From Globisporangium splendens (taxonomy: Eukaryota > Oomycota > Peronosporomycetes > Pythiales > Pythiaceae), in assembly GCA_006386115.1 (NCBI GenBank), contig VFIW01000018.1:310001-374000 (forward strand): a stretch of DNA of 64,000 nt, in the 5' to 3' direction. Both the position numbers and the translations under genes were made by a program. The notes beneath the pieces were generated by a model, which was not told the DNA's origin, did no database searches, and saw only the letters and a program-made list of their open reading frames with translations. Shown piece after piece: positions 11,004 through 20,778 of the stretch; the first letter of the stretch is position 1; the number at the start of each line of letters is the position of its first letter.

Positions 11004-11394
11004 GGCTGCTGCTGTATATGGATTTGTGAGCGCAATGGTCTTCTCTTCTTCTTCTCTCTGTGTGAGTGCTTTCGTGACTGCGCTGCACGTCCGTGAAGAC
11101 CTGCCGCACGTGACGAGTGCTGCTGTGTGCTGATGCTGATGGATGATGCGCGAACGGAATGGAGCTGAATGAACTTTTCGCCAAATTCTGACTTGTGTTC
11201 TTTATTTCCAGCGAATCACAAGCGATTATTATGGCGGTAACATCTACAGCTGGCTATAATGATCAAGAAAAACATGCATTCGAACCAATTATTATTCCGT
11301 TCACATTGTTTCATGTATTTGGTTGGTTAAAATTTGACTGGTTCCTTTTTTTCTTCTTTGCTTGCCTTTCTTTTCGTGAGAATGCTGTTGTCAA
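11004..11394. other. Intergenic, no gene seen
   Basis: About 390 bp between the start of the G-patch gene and the stop of the next minus-strand gene. It includes a TC-rich run (11042-11060) and AT-rich DNA at 11220-11350; nothing coding is recognised. Confidence 0.55.
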
Positions 11395-11922
11395 TTAGCA
11401 GCGCAATGGTGCGCAGAAGTGCTCCACGACGGGGAAGACGCGCTCCATAGACTGCGGCCACGCGAACCGCACGAGCAGCAGGCCGAAGGGGAGCTTCTCC
11501 GCGACGAGTCCGTGGGATTTGCCTGGCGCCACCGCGCACACGGACGTGAACGTCGCCGAGACGACCTGGAACGCCACGCCATCCACATGGAACGCGGGCG
11601 TCCACGCGGCATTGTCGTCAATGGACGCAGTGGATGCTGTTGGCTTCACTATATGCGCGTCGTGATGCGCTCGAGCCTCTTCCTGTACTGCGCGTCTCGT
11701 GATCTGGTCGAACGCGCGGAGAAACTGGAGCGGATCGAATGGCGCGTCGTGTTCGTTCTGCTGACGTTGGCTTGAGTGAGAGGAAGAAAAGCATCCCTGG
11801 GCGTACTCGATCGCGCCGTGCTGCGCGAGGAAGCAGACGCCGTCGAACGCGGTGTCGTACTCGTCGAGACGCAGCAGCTTTCGCGTGAACTCCCGATAGT
11901 AGCGCGTGTTGCGGGTCTCCAT
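11395..11922 (-). CDS. Unrecognised 175-residue protein
   Basis: The frame opens at GTG 11943, but the first ATG (METRNTRYYREF) is at 11922. I do not recognise the family. The N-terminus has a charged helical segment (YYREFTRKLLRLDEYD), the middle is His/Ala-rich, and the C-terminal third is a compact hydrophobic alpha/beta-looking part (GLVAEKLPFGLLLVRFAWP) ending APLRC. It lies 131 bp downstream of the kinase stop on the same strand. An alternative is that it is the last exon of that kinase: a GT at 12057 and an AG before 11932 would join in phase. I prefer two genes because the kinase family normally ends just where the stop at 12054 lies. Confidence 0.5.
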   Translation of the reverse strand: METRNTRYYREFTRKLLRLDEYDTAFDGVCFLAQHGAIEYAQGCFSSSHSSQRQQNEHDAPFDPLQFLRAFDQITRRAVQEEARAHHDAHIVKPTASTASIDDNAAWTPAFHVDGVAFQVVSATFTSVCAVAPGKSHGLVAEKLPFGLLLVRFAWPQSMERVFPVVEHFCAPLRC

Positions 11923-12053
11923 AATTGCTTCCCTTTCTGTCACTGTGTGTGCTGTTGCTGGCAGATTCCAAAATGCAAGAGCACATGTGCGCCAATATGG
12001 GAGGTTTGTTTCTACACATTTGCCTACTATATGGACTTACACACGCATACTTT

Positions 12054-13314
12054 CTACAGGCCAAAGACGTGCATGAGGTCGCTGAACGTCTGTGGACTCG
12101 CTCCCTTTTGCTTGTACTGCTTGGTCGCCATTCGCAACCGCAGGACGTCAAACGCGATGCCCTTGGCGGCGAACAACGCGATCATGCGCGGCGAACTCAA
12201 GAACTGTATCGTCATATAGAAGGCACAAGAGAGCGGCATATGCGAGTGAGTCTCCATATACAAAAAATGCCACTCTTTAATGTGAATATGGCATACCTGA
12301 CAGAGCTGCGTGACGTTCTTGGGCTTCTTGGTGAATGCGCACTTTTCAAAGTCCACGAACGAGCATTTCCACTTTACTGGGACGTCGCTGTTATCATGAG
12401 CAGTAGTATGGACGATGATGTGGCGGTGCGGGTGGGTCATCTCCTCTTTATTCACGCCCATGAGATCCATCGCAAAGCACTAGTTGCGTATCAAAGCATG
12501 CACATTAGTCCAATGTTCATATGCACATGAAATTCCCCATATAGGCACTTACCTGGCAGAGCATTTCGCGCAGCACCCACCGCGCATTGGCGCTTGTCGT
12601 GTCGCCGTTAGACAGAAAGTCGACGACGTTGGCGCCGTCGAGCCGCTCGCAGACGAACCAGCCGTCGCCGCTCGCCACGAGCGCCGCGCCAATGCCCATA
12701 CGATTCATCACGCGCAGCCAGCGCGCCTCCGCCGTCACGGAAGCCGACGCGCTTGCTGTGGTCGTGGCGTCGGAGGACGCAGCGGCGAGCTTGGCGACCA
12801 CGCCCGCGCCGGTGGACGTGAGCTCGCCGGCGTAGAGCACGTCGCGCTTGCCGCGCGCAAAGAACCGGAGATCCGCGATCGTGACGCTCAGGAAGCGCAG
12901 CGGCTCATCTTCTGCGGCTTCTGGTGATGATTCGTTGCCGTCACTGCGCGCAGGAAGGCTGTGCACACTGGTGAGGCGCTCGATGTGCGCGGCGTCGAGC
13001 TTCCACTGCTTCCAGCGCTCCAGATGGGACGACGACGCATTGGTGGCCGCACACGCAGCCGGAGTAGAAGAGGCGTCTGCTGCTGTGCTGAATGCGTCGT
13101 CGTTGGCATTGAAGAGCGCAGTGGCGAGATGCGCTTGGTCGTCGCGCGACAAGAGCGACTGCAGCGGCGCGCAGCGCGTGATCACGCACAGTTTCCACAT
13201 CGGATGCATCATACGGGAGCTCTCTGTTGTAAACGTGTGTGGACTGTAGCGAAATGAATGGTGCGTCAGCGCCATTGGGCTAGACCTTCGACATAAAGGC
13301 AGCCAGCCCTTCAT
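12054..13314 (-). CDS. Atypical protein kinase, archaeal COG2112-like
   Basis: Three exons (13314-12553, 12479-12297, 12203-12054) with in-phase GT-AG introns, 364 residues if the first ATG is used; later Met codons are also possible starts. The kinase-like part begins near residue 150: ARGKRDVLYAGEL (glycine-rich loop equivalent), VVAKLA (Lys), MGIGAALVASGDGWFVCERL (hinge), MGVNKEEMTHPHRHIIV in place of the HRD loop, and FVDFEKCAFTKKPKNVTQL in place of DFG. The pattern 'GVxHGELxxPxxHVIV ... IDFExAxxxxxPxNVT' is that of predicted Ser/Thr kinases of archaea (COG2112). The N-terminal 150 residues are Ser/Ala-rich and probably disordered. Substrate is unknown. Confidence 0.7.
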
Positions 13315-13491
13315 AGCAAAAGGACAACATGGCGAATGGATAGTGAGTGTGCTTTATGTTTAAACTATTGATTAGAATGCGTTGTATAAGCTACGGAGTG
13401 ATCATGAGGATGGTGTTTCCTATCCTACGAGCATTGTAAAATCCCAGGTTCTGTGTGTTGTGTGACCTCTTGCTCCTTTTCTCTTGACTGA

Positions 13492-15052
13492 CTACATGTA
13501 GAGCTCCAGAAGGAACTTTTTGTAGAGCGTCATGAACTTGGCGATGAACGCCTCAAAGTGGAAAATGTCCTTGGCGCCGCGCTGCATGCGGTGCTCGTAG
13601 TACGCGGCCCACTCCAGGAGCTCATGCTTGAGATCGTCGTCCAGACGGCTCATGAGCTCCCGACACAGCACCTAAGTACAACAAAGAGAGAGCGAGAGAG
13701 TTGTGCATTCGCAGCATTTAGATAAAGAGAAATTTCATACAAGAAGAATAGATCTGCTCTTATCACTTTACCTTGAGAATGACTTCGGACGGGATGCAGT
13801 TCGCGATCAGTTCATAAATCATTTCGCGCGCTTTCAAGATGCTGATCAGAATGCCATAAAAGCAATCAAGAGCTCGTCAGTGAGGATCATTTCCATATTC
13901 CATATCGAGACACTAAGAACGCGCATATTCGTACCCCGCAGGCGATTGCTCTTGCAGCACGACCTTGGCGAGGGTGCAAATGTATTCCTCCCATGCTGGC
14001 AGCTGGATCTGTTGGTCCGGCGAAAACGGATAGCTATAAAGCAGCACTCTGTTAGTACGCACACGCATAGATAGCGTATACGTAAACAAATAGCTTACTT
14101 TTGCACGCGGCAGGTTTCGAGCATGAGCAGCGCGCGGCGCAGGTTGCGCTCGCTCTTGTGCGCGATCTCTTTGCCCAGCGCCGCGTTGTACACGAGGCCC
14201 TCTTTCGAGCACACGCCCTGCAGGATGTTGCAAATCTGTTGCATGTATGACGCAAAGGTAACGACGATGCCATTCAAAGCATTGGAGGGCTGCATGCAGA
14301 AGAATACAAATTTCGTACCTCGTCCGTGGTGGGTGCGCCGACGCGGACACCGAGGCAACGACTTCGCAGCGGATCAATCACCTTCGATGGGTTGTTGCAG
14401 CAGAGCACGAGGCGGCACGTCGCTGTGTACTTCTCCATTGTGCGACGCAGCGCGTGTTGCGCATTCTTGCTCAAACGGTCCACTTCCATCAGCAACACCA
14501 CTGCGCACAGATACATAATGGTGTTGAATTGTCAGCCGTCATTCGTCCATGTGAGTAGTCTGTTTCCATCTGGATTGTGGAAAGCGCACCTTTGAAGCCG
14601 CGCTTGGAGTTGGAGTCGGCCAAGTGGTACTGCGCGATCTCCTTGAGCACCTCCTGCACGACCAATCGGTCACTGTTGCCGACGTCCGAAGGGTTCATTT
14701 CAATGTGGTAGTTGCTCGCGACCGTTGTGATGTCCACCTTCGTCGACTTGCCCTCGACCTACTCAAAGATGCCATGTTACACAACAGCAACCGTATACAA
14801 CGCATACACAAGCACATCACACAAGCGTACCTTGAAGGACTTGTGCTCGAGACGCACTTTGAGCGCGCCGTCGCCGTACAATTCGCGCAACAGCGCCATG
14901 ATGCGCGTCTTTTTGCCGGCGCCCGACGGCCCGTACACCAGCAGATGCGGCAGGTCATCCGAGTGCGCGAGGTTCCGCAGGCGCTTGGTCACGTCCGGAT
15001 GGAAGTCCAGCGTGCTGAGCTCGGTCGGACGGTACTTGTCCACCCACAGCAT
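13492..15052 (-). CDS. RFC3: Replication factor C subunit 3 (clamp loader)
   Basis: Seven exons, 15052-14831, 14758-14590, 14500-14319, 14235-14099, 14033-13935, 13841-13772 and 13671-13492, join in phase to 352 residues, close to the usual RFC3 length. The start MLWVDKYRPTEL is at ATG 15052; the in-frame GTG upstream is ignored. AAA+ motifs: Walker A YGPSGAGKKTR, Walker B region VVLLMEVDRLSK (E replaces the first Asp, as in RFC3), sensor LCCNNPSKVIDPLRSRC with the SRC box, then the C-terminal collar ending YKKFLLELYM. Known role: part of the RFC1-5 complex that loads PCNA at primer ends in the nucleus. The gene is intron-dense, with introns of 65-99 bp. Confidence 0.95.
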
Positions 15053-15496
15053 GGCTTCGTTGTGTGGATAGAGCGATGGAGAGGCAGCTAGCGACGGCGC
15101 AGGGCGATGCACTTAATATGGCAAGTTGCTTTGGCAGCTCCCGCCAAATTGGAGACCCCTTTTGGCGCGCAATTTGTTGAGGCACTCGTACTGTACTGAC
15201 TCGAATACAAGCATCTATAGTCACTAATTTGTGCAGATTGTCACTATCCTGTACAGTAGAGATGTTTAGGAGATCGAATTACACAGTCTCAAATCCATGT
15301 GCTAGAAATGTAGGTAAAATATACGTACTTTATCCATATGTAGAAAACTATAGGGAATGATAAACGAGAAAAATTGCCAACCATGAGGTTATATGAAGAA
15401 CGGCTTTTTACAGTGGTTATTCGGTATTTTGTGGAAGCCAATGTTGACTTAACCTCAGCGAAGTCGACAAATGTCACGAAAGACAACCACGATCAC
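15053..15496. other. Intergenic, no gene seen
   Basis: 444 bp between the RFC3 start and the stop of the transglutaminase/CBEL gene. The first 70 bp keep a GTG-initiated extension of RFC3 open, but this is probably 5' UTR. The rest is AT-rich. Confidence 0.6.
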
Positions 15497-18400
15497 TCAG
15501 ATGACGATGCCCGAGACGGCGCCCGTCGACACGCGCTTGCTGCCAACGCCGCTCTTGAGGTAGCACGCCGGTCTGCCTGGGTTGTCGTTCACGAACGTGT
15601 ACGCCTTGCAGCCGGACGTCTGCGAGCACTTGGTGCAGCAGTCCGCTGGTGTGAGACCGTACACGGTGTAGAGGTCGTCGCCATAAAAGTCGACGTCCGT
15701 GAACTGCTGCGTGCATTTGGCTGGCGCTTGCATGCACTGGTAGTACCCAGTGTTCCAAGGCTGGCAGTAGAAGCCCGAAGGACAACACTCGGCGCCCCGG
15801 CTGCTGCCACAGGCTCCGTACGGCTGTGTCGTGCACGCTGGCTTGGGGTTCGTAACTTCGGCCGACACGGCACCAACCACGTTGCGCTTCGCACCGACTC
15901 CGGACTTGAGGTAGCACGCCGACTTGCCGTTGCTGTTGTAGTTGACAAAGGTGTACGCCCTGCAGCCGGCCGTGTCGGCACACTTGGCGCAGCACTCCGC
16001 TGGCAGGATGCCGATGACGGTCTGCATGTCGTCGCCGTAGAAGTCGATGTCGACCTGCTGCTTGCCGCACTGCTGTGGCGCAGGGCGGCACTGGTAGTAT
16101 CCTGGGTTCCAAGGCTGGCAGTACTCGCCCGATGGACAGCACTGGACACCATCGCGGTCGCTGCCACACTGGCCACCGGACGCCGTAGCACACGCTGGCG
16201 CTGTTTCAGTGACAACCGCCGACACGGCGCCAACGACTTGGCGCTTCTCACCGACACCCGACTTCAAGTAGCATGCCGTTCGACCGTCCTTGTTGTAGTT
16301 GACAAACGTGTAAGCCTTGCAACCTGCCGTCGTGGTACATTTGTCACAACACTGCTCTGGAAGAAGTCCGAACACGGTCGTGATATCATCACCATAGAAG
16401 TCAACACCGACTTCTTGTTTGCCACACTTGGCAGCCATAGGACGGCACTGGTAGTACGATGGGTTCCACGGCTGGCAGTAATCGCCGGCAGCCGCACAAC
16501 ACTGAACACCTTGAGCGTCACTGCCGCATTGTGCTCCAGAAGCCACACAAGAAGGAGGGACAGGGGTTGGAGCTGGCGTTAGAGCTGGTGTTGGAGCTGG
16601 TGTTGGAACTGATGTTGGAGCTGGAGTTGGAGCTGATGTTGGAGCAGGAGTGAGTTCTGGTGGAGGTGACGGAGTTGGTGTTCCTCCCGATGGAGTCTCA
16701 GGAGCTGGAGTTGGTTTTCCTCCCGATGGTGTCTCAGGAGATGGAGTGGGCTTACCACCAGAGGGCGTCTCAGGAGCTGGAGTTGGTTTTCCTCCCGATG
16801 GAGTCTCAGGAGATGGAGTGGGCTTACCACCAGAAGGCGTCTCAGGAGCTGGAGTTGGTTTTCCTCCCGATGGAGTCTCAGGAGATGGAGTGGGCTTACC
16901 ACCAGAAGGCGTCTCAGGAGCTGGAGTTGGTTTTCCTCCTGATGGTGTCTCAGGAGCAGGGGACGGCTTTCCTCCCGATGGAGTCTCAGGAGCGGGAGTG
17001 GGCTTACCACCAGAAGGCGTCTCAGGAGCTGGAGTTGGTTTTCCTCCCGATGGAGTCTCAGGAGATGGAGTGGGCTTACCACCAGAAGGCGTCTCAGGAG
17101 CTGGAGTTGGTTTTCCTCCCGATGGAGTCTCAGGAGATGGAGTGGGCTTACCACCAGAAGGCGTCTCAGGAGCTGGAGTTGGTTTTCCTCCTGATGGTGT
17201 CTCAGGAGCAGGGGACGGCTTTCCTCCCGATGGAGTCTCAGGAGCGGGAGTGGGCTTACCACCAGAAGGTGTCTCAGGAGCTGGAGTTGGTTTTCCTCCC
17301 GATGGAGTCTCAGGAGCTGGAGTTGGTTTTCCTCCCGATGGAGTCTCAGGAGCAGGGGACGGCTTTCCTCCTGATGGAGTCTCAGGAGCAGGGGACGGCT
17401 TTCCTCCAGATGGAGTCTCAGGAGCGGGAGTGGGCTTACCACCAGAAGGCGTCTCAGGAGCTGGAGTTGGTTTTCCTCCCGATGGAGTCTCAGGAGCAGG
17501 GGACGGCTTTCCTCCCGTTGGTGTCTCAGGTGTTGGAGTTGGTGCTGGGGTTGGTGGAGCTGGGGTTGGTGCTGGAGTTGGTGCTGGGGTTGGTGGAGCT
17601 GGGGTTGGTGCTGGAGTAGGTGCTGGAGTTGTTGGAGCTGGGATTGGTGCTACTGTTGTTGGCACTGGCGCAGGAGATGGCGTTGGGATCTCAGTACAAG
17701 TAGACGACGCGTCGAGGAGAATGCGTACTTCCTTGTAGCTAATGCCTTCCGAGGTCATCGTGGTGAGGTCCGGGCGTCCCGTTGGAATCCAGAGGAAATC
17801 TGGATGGTCGGTCTGAGACGCACCAAGCCACTCACCACCAATGATGTTGTACTTCTTGTCCAATTCCAAAAAGTACGTGTAGTCCTTGCTTTTCGTGTAG
17901 GACTCGACACGCCCCGTCGACACAAGGGGACCGTCTTCGTAGGCTTCTTCAACCCACTTAATATTCGTGGTCGTGTACACCAAGTACTTGGCCTGGGTGT
18001 TGAACGGATACGTCGTGGTGCCAAACTCCTTCTGCGAGCCAACGGCGACGTCCACCAATTCCATCTTGGTCACTTCGTACGAACGAATCGGCATGTTCCA
18101 GACCTGGTCGGTGTTGTCGACGTCCATAATGATCGCGTCCTTGAATCTGCCCATGGCGTTGGTGAGAGCGATGTGGAAGAGACCCGCACCAATGTCACGG
18201 CGCGTCGCGTCGAGGTAGCGACCGTAAATGTCTCTCTCACCGGGGGAGTTTGGTCCCTGGAAGCCTACACCCGTGAACACCGTGCCAATACCGGTGTTAT
18301 CGTAGACCTTTGAGACCAGTGCCTTAATATCCATCGGGTGAAACGTAATGCCCTTGCGCGTCACAGAGCAGAGCGGTTCTGGTTCCAAAAGCGCAGCGGG

Positions 18401-19129
18401 AGCCCACGCATGGCAGATGCCATACCACGATGGGATGCAGTATCCGCGCGTCTGACCGTCGCGGATGCCACAGAGGCTGCCGTCGTTCAGTCCAGCACAG
18501 TCAGCGTCGGTTCTGCACGGCTGGCTATCGCTGTTCGCGAGAACGCCCGTGGTACTCGAAATGGCGTCCTTGAGTTCCTGGACATCACGAGAGAATCCAC
18601 GCGCGTACTTCTCCGCCGGACTCGCTTCGTCAGACTTCCAGCGGTAGTTGATACCGTCGCGGTAGCTTGGCCAGTACGAGCCTGGCCACGGCGTTGGTAC
18701 GCGCGAGGAGCTTCGGTACGACGACTCGAGGACGTTGTAGTTGACGATCAATGGCTCGTCGTAGTAGGCACTCAGCTTGTCAGTGTCCGTTATCGCCTCT
18801 TCCAAAGAACGGGTACCTGGTGCGTGGACTCCAGCACTGGCGTCGCTAGCACCACCACTGGCGCTGCCGAGCGCTGCTTCCAAACGAGCTTCGCGGGTCT
18901 CGGCTTCAATAGCGACTTGCAGTGGGTCGACCTTGATGATTGGCTTGAGGGTGCCTTTCGGACGCTTCCCCGCAAACGCAGGGTGGAAATGGTTCAAGGG
19001 CGTGATGGGACTGTCGGTACCCGTCGGCATGACAGGGTTGAGCTCGATGCTAGCGCCGTGCACAGCATCGTGGGACGCAAAGCACGCGAGTGCAGCGAAC
19101 GCCGCCAAGCGCGCTGGAGTAGCAACCAT
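15497..19129 (-). CDS. Secreted transglutaminase elicitor fused to CBEL-type CBM1-PAN modules
   Basis: Single exon; ATG 19129 is chosen over an upstream GTG because it starts a clean signal peptide ([20 protein letters not shown]). 1210 residues. Residues about 90-500 resemble the oomycete transglutaminase elicitor family (GP42/M81): the likely catalytic Cys239 in [24 protein letters not shown] after it, and a Pep-13-like segment at 343-355. Then come a Pro/Thr/Ala linker, 24 tandem 12-residue units of type [12 protein letters not shown] (about 534-822), more TPAP linker, and three repeats of a CBM1-like motif (CGSxxxGxxCC..YCQPWNPxYYQC) plus a PAN/Apple domain (about 861-1210). Known: these enzymes crosslink protein Gln and Lys, and CBEL modules bind cellulose. 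Inferred: a wall-anchored transglutaminase that may be perceived by plants. Confidence 0.88.
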   Translation of the reverse strand: MVATPARLAAFAALACFASHDAVHGASIELNPVMPTGTDSPITPLNHFHPAFAGKRPKGTLKPIIKVDPLQVAIEAETREARLEAALGSASGGASDASAGVHAPGTRSLEEAITDTDKLSAYYDEPLIVNYNVLESSYRSSSRVPTPWPGSYWPSYRDGINYRWKSDEASPAEKYARGFSRDVQELKDAISSTTGVLANSDSQPCRTDADCAGLNDGSLCGIRDGQTRGYCIPSWYGICHAWAPAALLEPEPLCSVTRKGITFHPMDIKALVSKVYDNTGIGTVFTGVGFQGPNSPGERDIYGRYLDATRRDIGAGLFHIALTNAMGRFKDAIIMDVDNTDQVWNMPIRSYEVTKMELVDVAVGSQKEFGTTTYPFNTQAKYLVYTTTNIKWVEEAYEDGPLVSTGRVESYTKSKDYTYFLELDKKYNIIGGEWLGASQTDHPDFLWIPTGRPDLTTMTSEGISYKEVRILLDASSTCTEIPTPSPAPVPTTVAPIPAPTTPAPTPAPTPAPPTPAPTPAPTPAPPTPAPTPTPETPTGGKPSPAPETPSGGKPTPAPETPSGGKPTPAPETPSGGKPSPAPETPSGGKPSPAPETPSGGKPTPAPETPSGGKPTPAPETPSGGKPTPAPETPSGGKPSPAPETPSGGKPTPAPETPSGGKPTPSPETPSGGKPTPAPETPSGGKPTPSPETPSGGKPTPAPETPSGGKPTPAPETPSGGKPSPAPETPSGGKPTPAPETPSGGKPTPSPETPSGGKPTPAPETPSGGKPTPSPETPSGGKPTPAPETPSGGKPTPSPETPSGGKPTPAPETPSGGTPTPSPPPELTPAPTSAPTPAPTSVPTPAPTPALTPAPTPVPPSCVASGAQCGSDAQGVQCCAAAGDYCQPWNPSYYQCRPMAAKCGKQEVGVDFYGDDITTVFGLLPEQCCDKCTTTAGCKAYTFVNYNKDGRTACYLKSGVGEKRQVVGAVSAVVTETAPACATASGGQCGSDRDGVQCCPSGEYCQPWNPGYYQCRPAPQQCGKQQVDIDFYGDDMQTVIGILPAECCAKCADTAGCRAYTFVNYNSNGKSACYLKSGVGAKRNVVGAVSAEVTNPKPACTTQPYGACGSSRGAECCPSGFYCQPWNTGYYQCMQAPAKCTQQFTDVDFYGDDLYTVYGLTPADCCTKCSQTSGCKAYTFVNDNPGRPACYLKSGVGSKRVSTGAVSGIVI
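16662..17530. repeat. 36-bp minisatellite, about 24 units
   Basis: Tandem 36-bp units within the transglutaminase/CBEL gene, each coding twelve residues (ETPxGGKPxPxP, where x varies between S/T and A/S). A higher-order copy of seven units (252 bp) is visible: GATGGTGTCTCAGGAGC recurs at 16941 and 17193. The unit length keeps frame, and because it lacks stops on the other strand it also makes long false ORFs there. Less regular PTPAP repeats flank it (16560-16655 and 17530-17690). Confidence 0.95.
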
Positions 19130-20778
19130 CCTTGGTTTGTAATCTGCGCGAGGAGGATCTGGCTTTCGTCTCACGTGCTCTGGAGGGGGGAGGGACGCGA
19201 AACCAAAGTCGAGGGGGAGCTCTCGGCAAATTGAAGAATGACGTCCAACCAGCTGCTGGCGACCGTCGATCGAGGTCCCAGGCTGCAGTCAGCTCAGGTG
19301 GGTGTGTGGGCATCAAAGACTCGTTCTTTGCGACGTCGCTACGACCCCTTCCCTCCTTCTTCCGTCCATCTCCGTGTGATTCCCTTCTACGCGCGCACGC
19401 ACACGCATCGTATCCACTCGGCGACATTGGATCCCGTAAATAGGACGGCGTGAGTTCCGCCCGTTACTCTTTCGTTGACATCTCTGGCTTCTGTCCCGTC
19501 TCGAACACACATCGTTGACCTAACGAATGGACAGAAAACGGGCAGCTGTCATCACGAGACGGATCAGGACAGAAAATACAGTGCCTGTACCGACAGGAGT
19601 CTGCCATTCCAATTTCACTAACTCCGCGCAGCTACACTATCGATTGTTCAAGTAATGTGCTCATAATGCTGCTACATCCGCGCACCTCAATAAGTGCGCA
19701 TGTTCCATTGCCGAACCCTCACCATCGCTTGAGACCACACCATCTGTCCGTGACATGACCTCACCGTGAGCATCGACTGCGTGAGTGAACGACAGCCTCA
19801 CTCTCAACTCTCCCTGCATTCTGCCAGAAGTGAGCGTGTATGCGTGTGTCTGATGACTGGGTCGTCACAAGTGTTGCTGCGTGCTCCAGATTATCCTTTT
19901 AGTCTCCAATCATTTCAGATCAAGTAATACTATCGAAAGCAGATTGACGACCTCGCCTTCAAATCGGCGCTTCGACGAATCTTCGAGGGCATTTAGCCTG
20001 ACAGCGCCTACTTTCGCATTGCCTCACACTGGAAACCATGGCAAGCAGATTCCCTCGGATTCATCGACACCCCGGCCCAGCAGGTTGGGTGCAAAGCCTG
20101 GGGCGGAATCTGAGCCTGTGAGGAGCAAGCGTGCACATCACGGGGATGAGGATGGGCGCCACTGTCAGGTGCTGAACTCTTGAGGTTGACGTTTCCTTGG
20201 ATGAGGATCGCATACAACAACACCCGCATCAATAAAGCGTTGGCTCGATCCTCATCTAACAGATTCGCTCAGGCTGATGCTTGCTGAGCGGCTCAGCAAC
20301 CATCGTGCAGCCTAAAGCAAAGCAAAGGGGCTCAACTTGCACTCTCTGGTCCATTTTGCCGTTGACTCGAAAGCGCAGCGCAGGACGGATCGTCGTCTTT
20401 TCTGATACAAAGTCGTATCTTCTTCGGTCCGATTGGATGGTTCATTGCCGGGAGTCTTCCCATCTCTCTTCCCGATATGACATGTGGACTGAGACTGCTG
20501 TAGTAAAAGTCCATGATTTGTTGCGGTGCTTGAGTGGCATCGTGTCGCTTCATTCGAAACTCTTCGCCAGATTCACTCTACAGTTGTCGTCCGAGATTCG
20601 ACGCGAACCTCCGCTCCGTGTGTGCCCGGTTGTCTTGATTACTTTCCCAGGAAAAGATAGGCGTCCTCGCAGTCTTGGTTTTCTGTGCAATGATTATTAA
20701 TAATTCTAATTTCTAACTGTAGATTATCACGACGATCCTTGTCTATTCAATGCCACGCTACTCCATGGAAAACTATAC
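19130..20778. other. Intergenic, no convincing gene
   Basis: 1.65 kb upstream of the secreted transglutaminase gene and downstream of the VPS13 stop. Only short ORFs exist; the longest (20281-20700, +, 139 codons) has no recognisable domain and an untypical composition. It presumably holds the promoter of the secreted protein gene. Confidence 0.55.

Noticed and set aside
15053..15112. N-terminal extension of RFC3 from a GTG codon
   Set aside because: RFC3 proteins begin at or very near LWVDKYRP; the ATG at 15052 fits and no ATG exists upstream in frame.
16579..17738. Long repeat-coded frames on both strands across the minisatellite
   Set aside because: A 36-bp unit without stops keeps several frames open; only the minus-strand frame links to a signal peptide and to domains on both sides.
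20281..20700. 139-codon plus-strand ORF upstream of VPS13
   Set aside because: No recognisable motif, and the surrounding DNA has intergenic composition.
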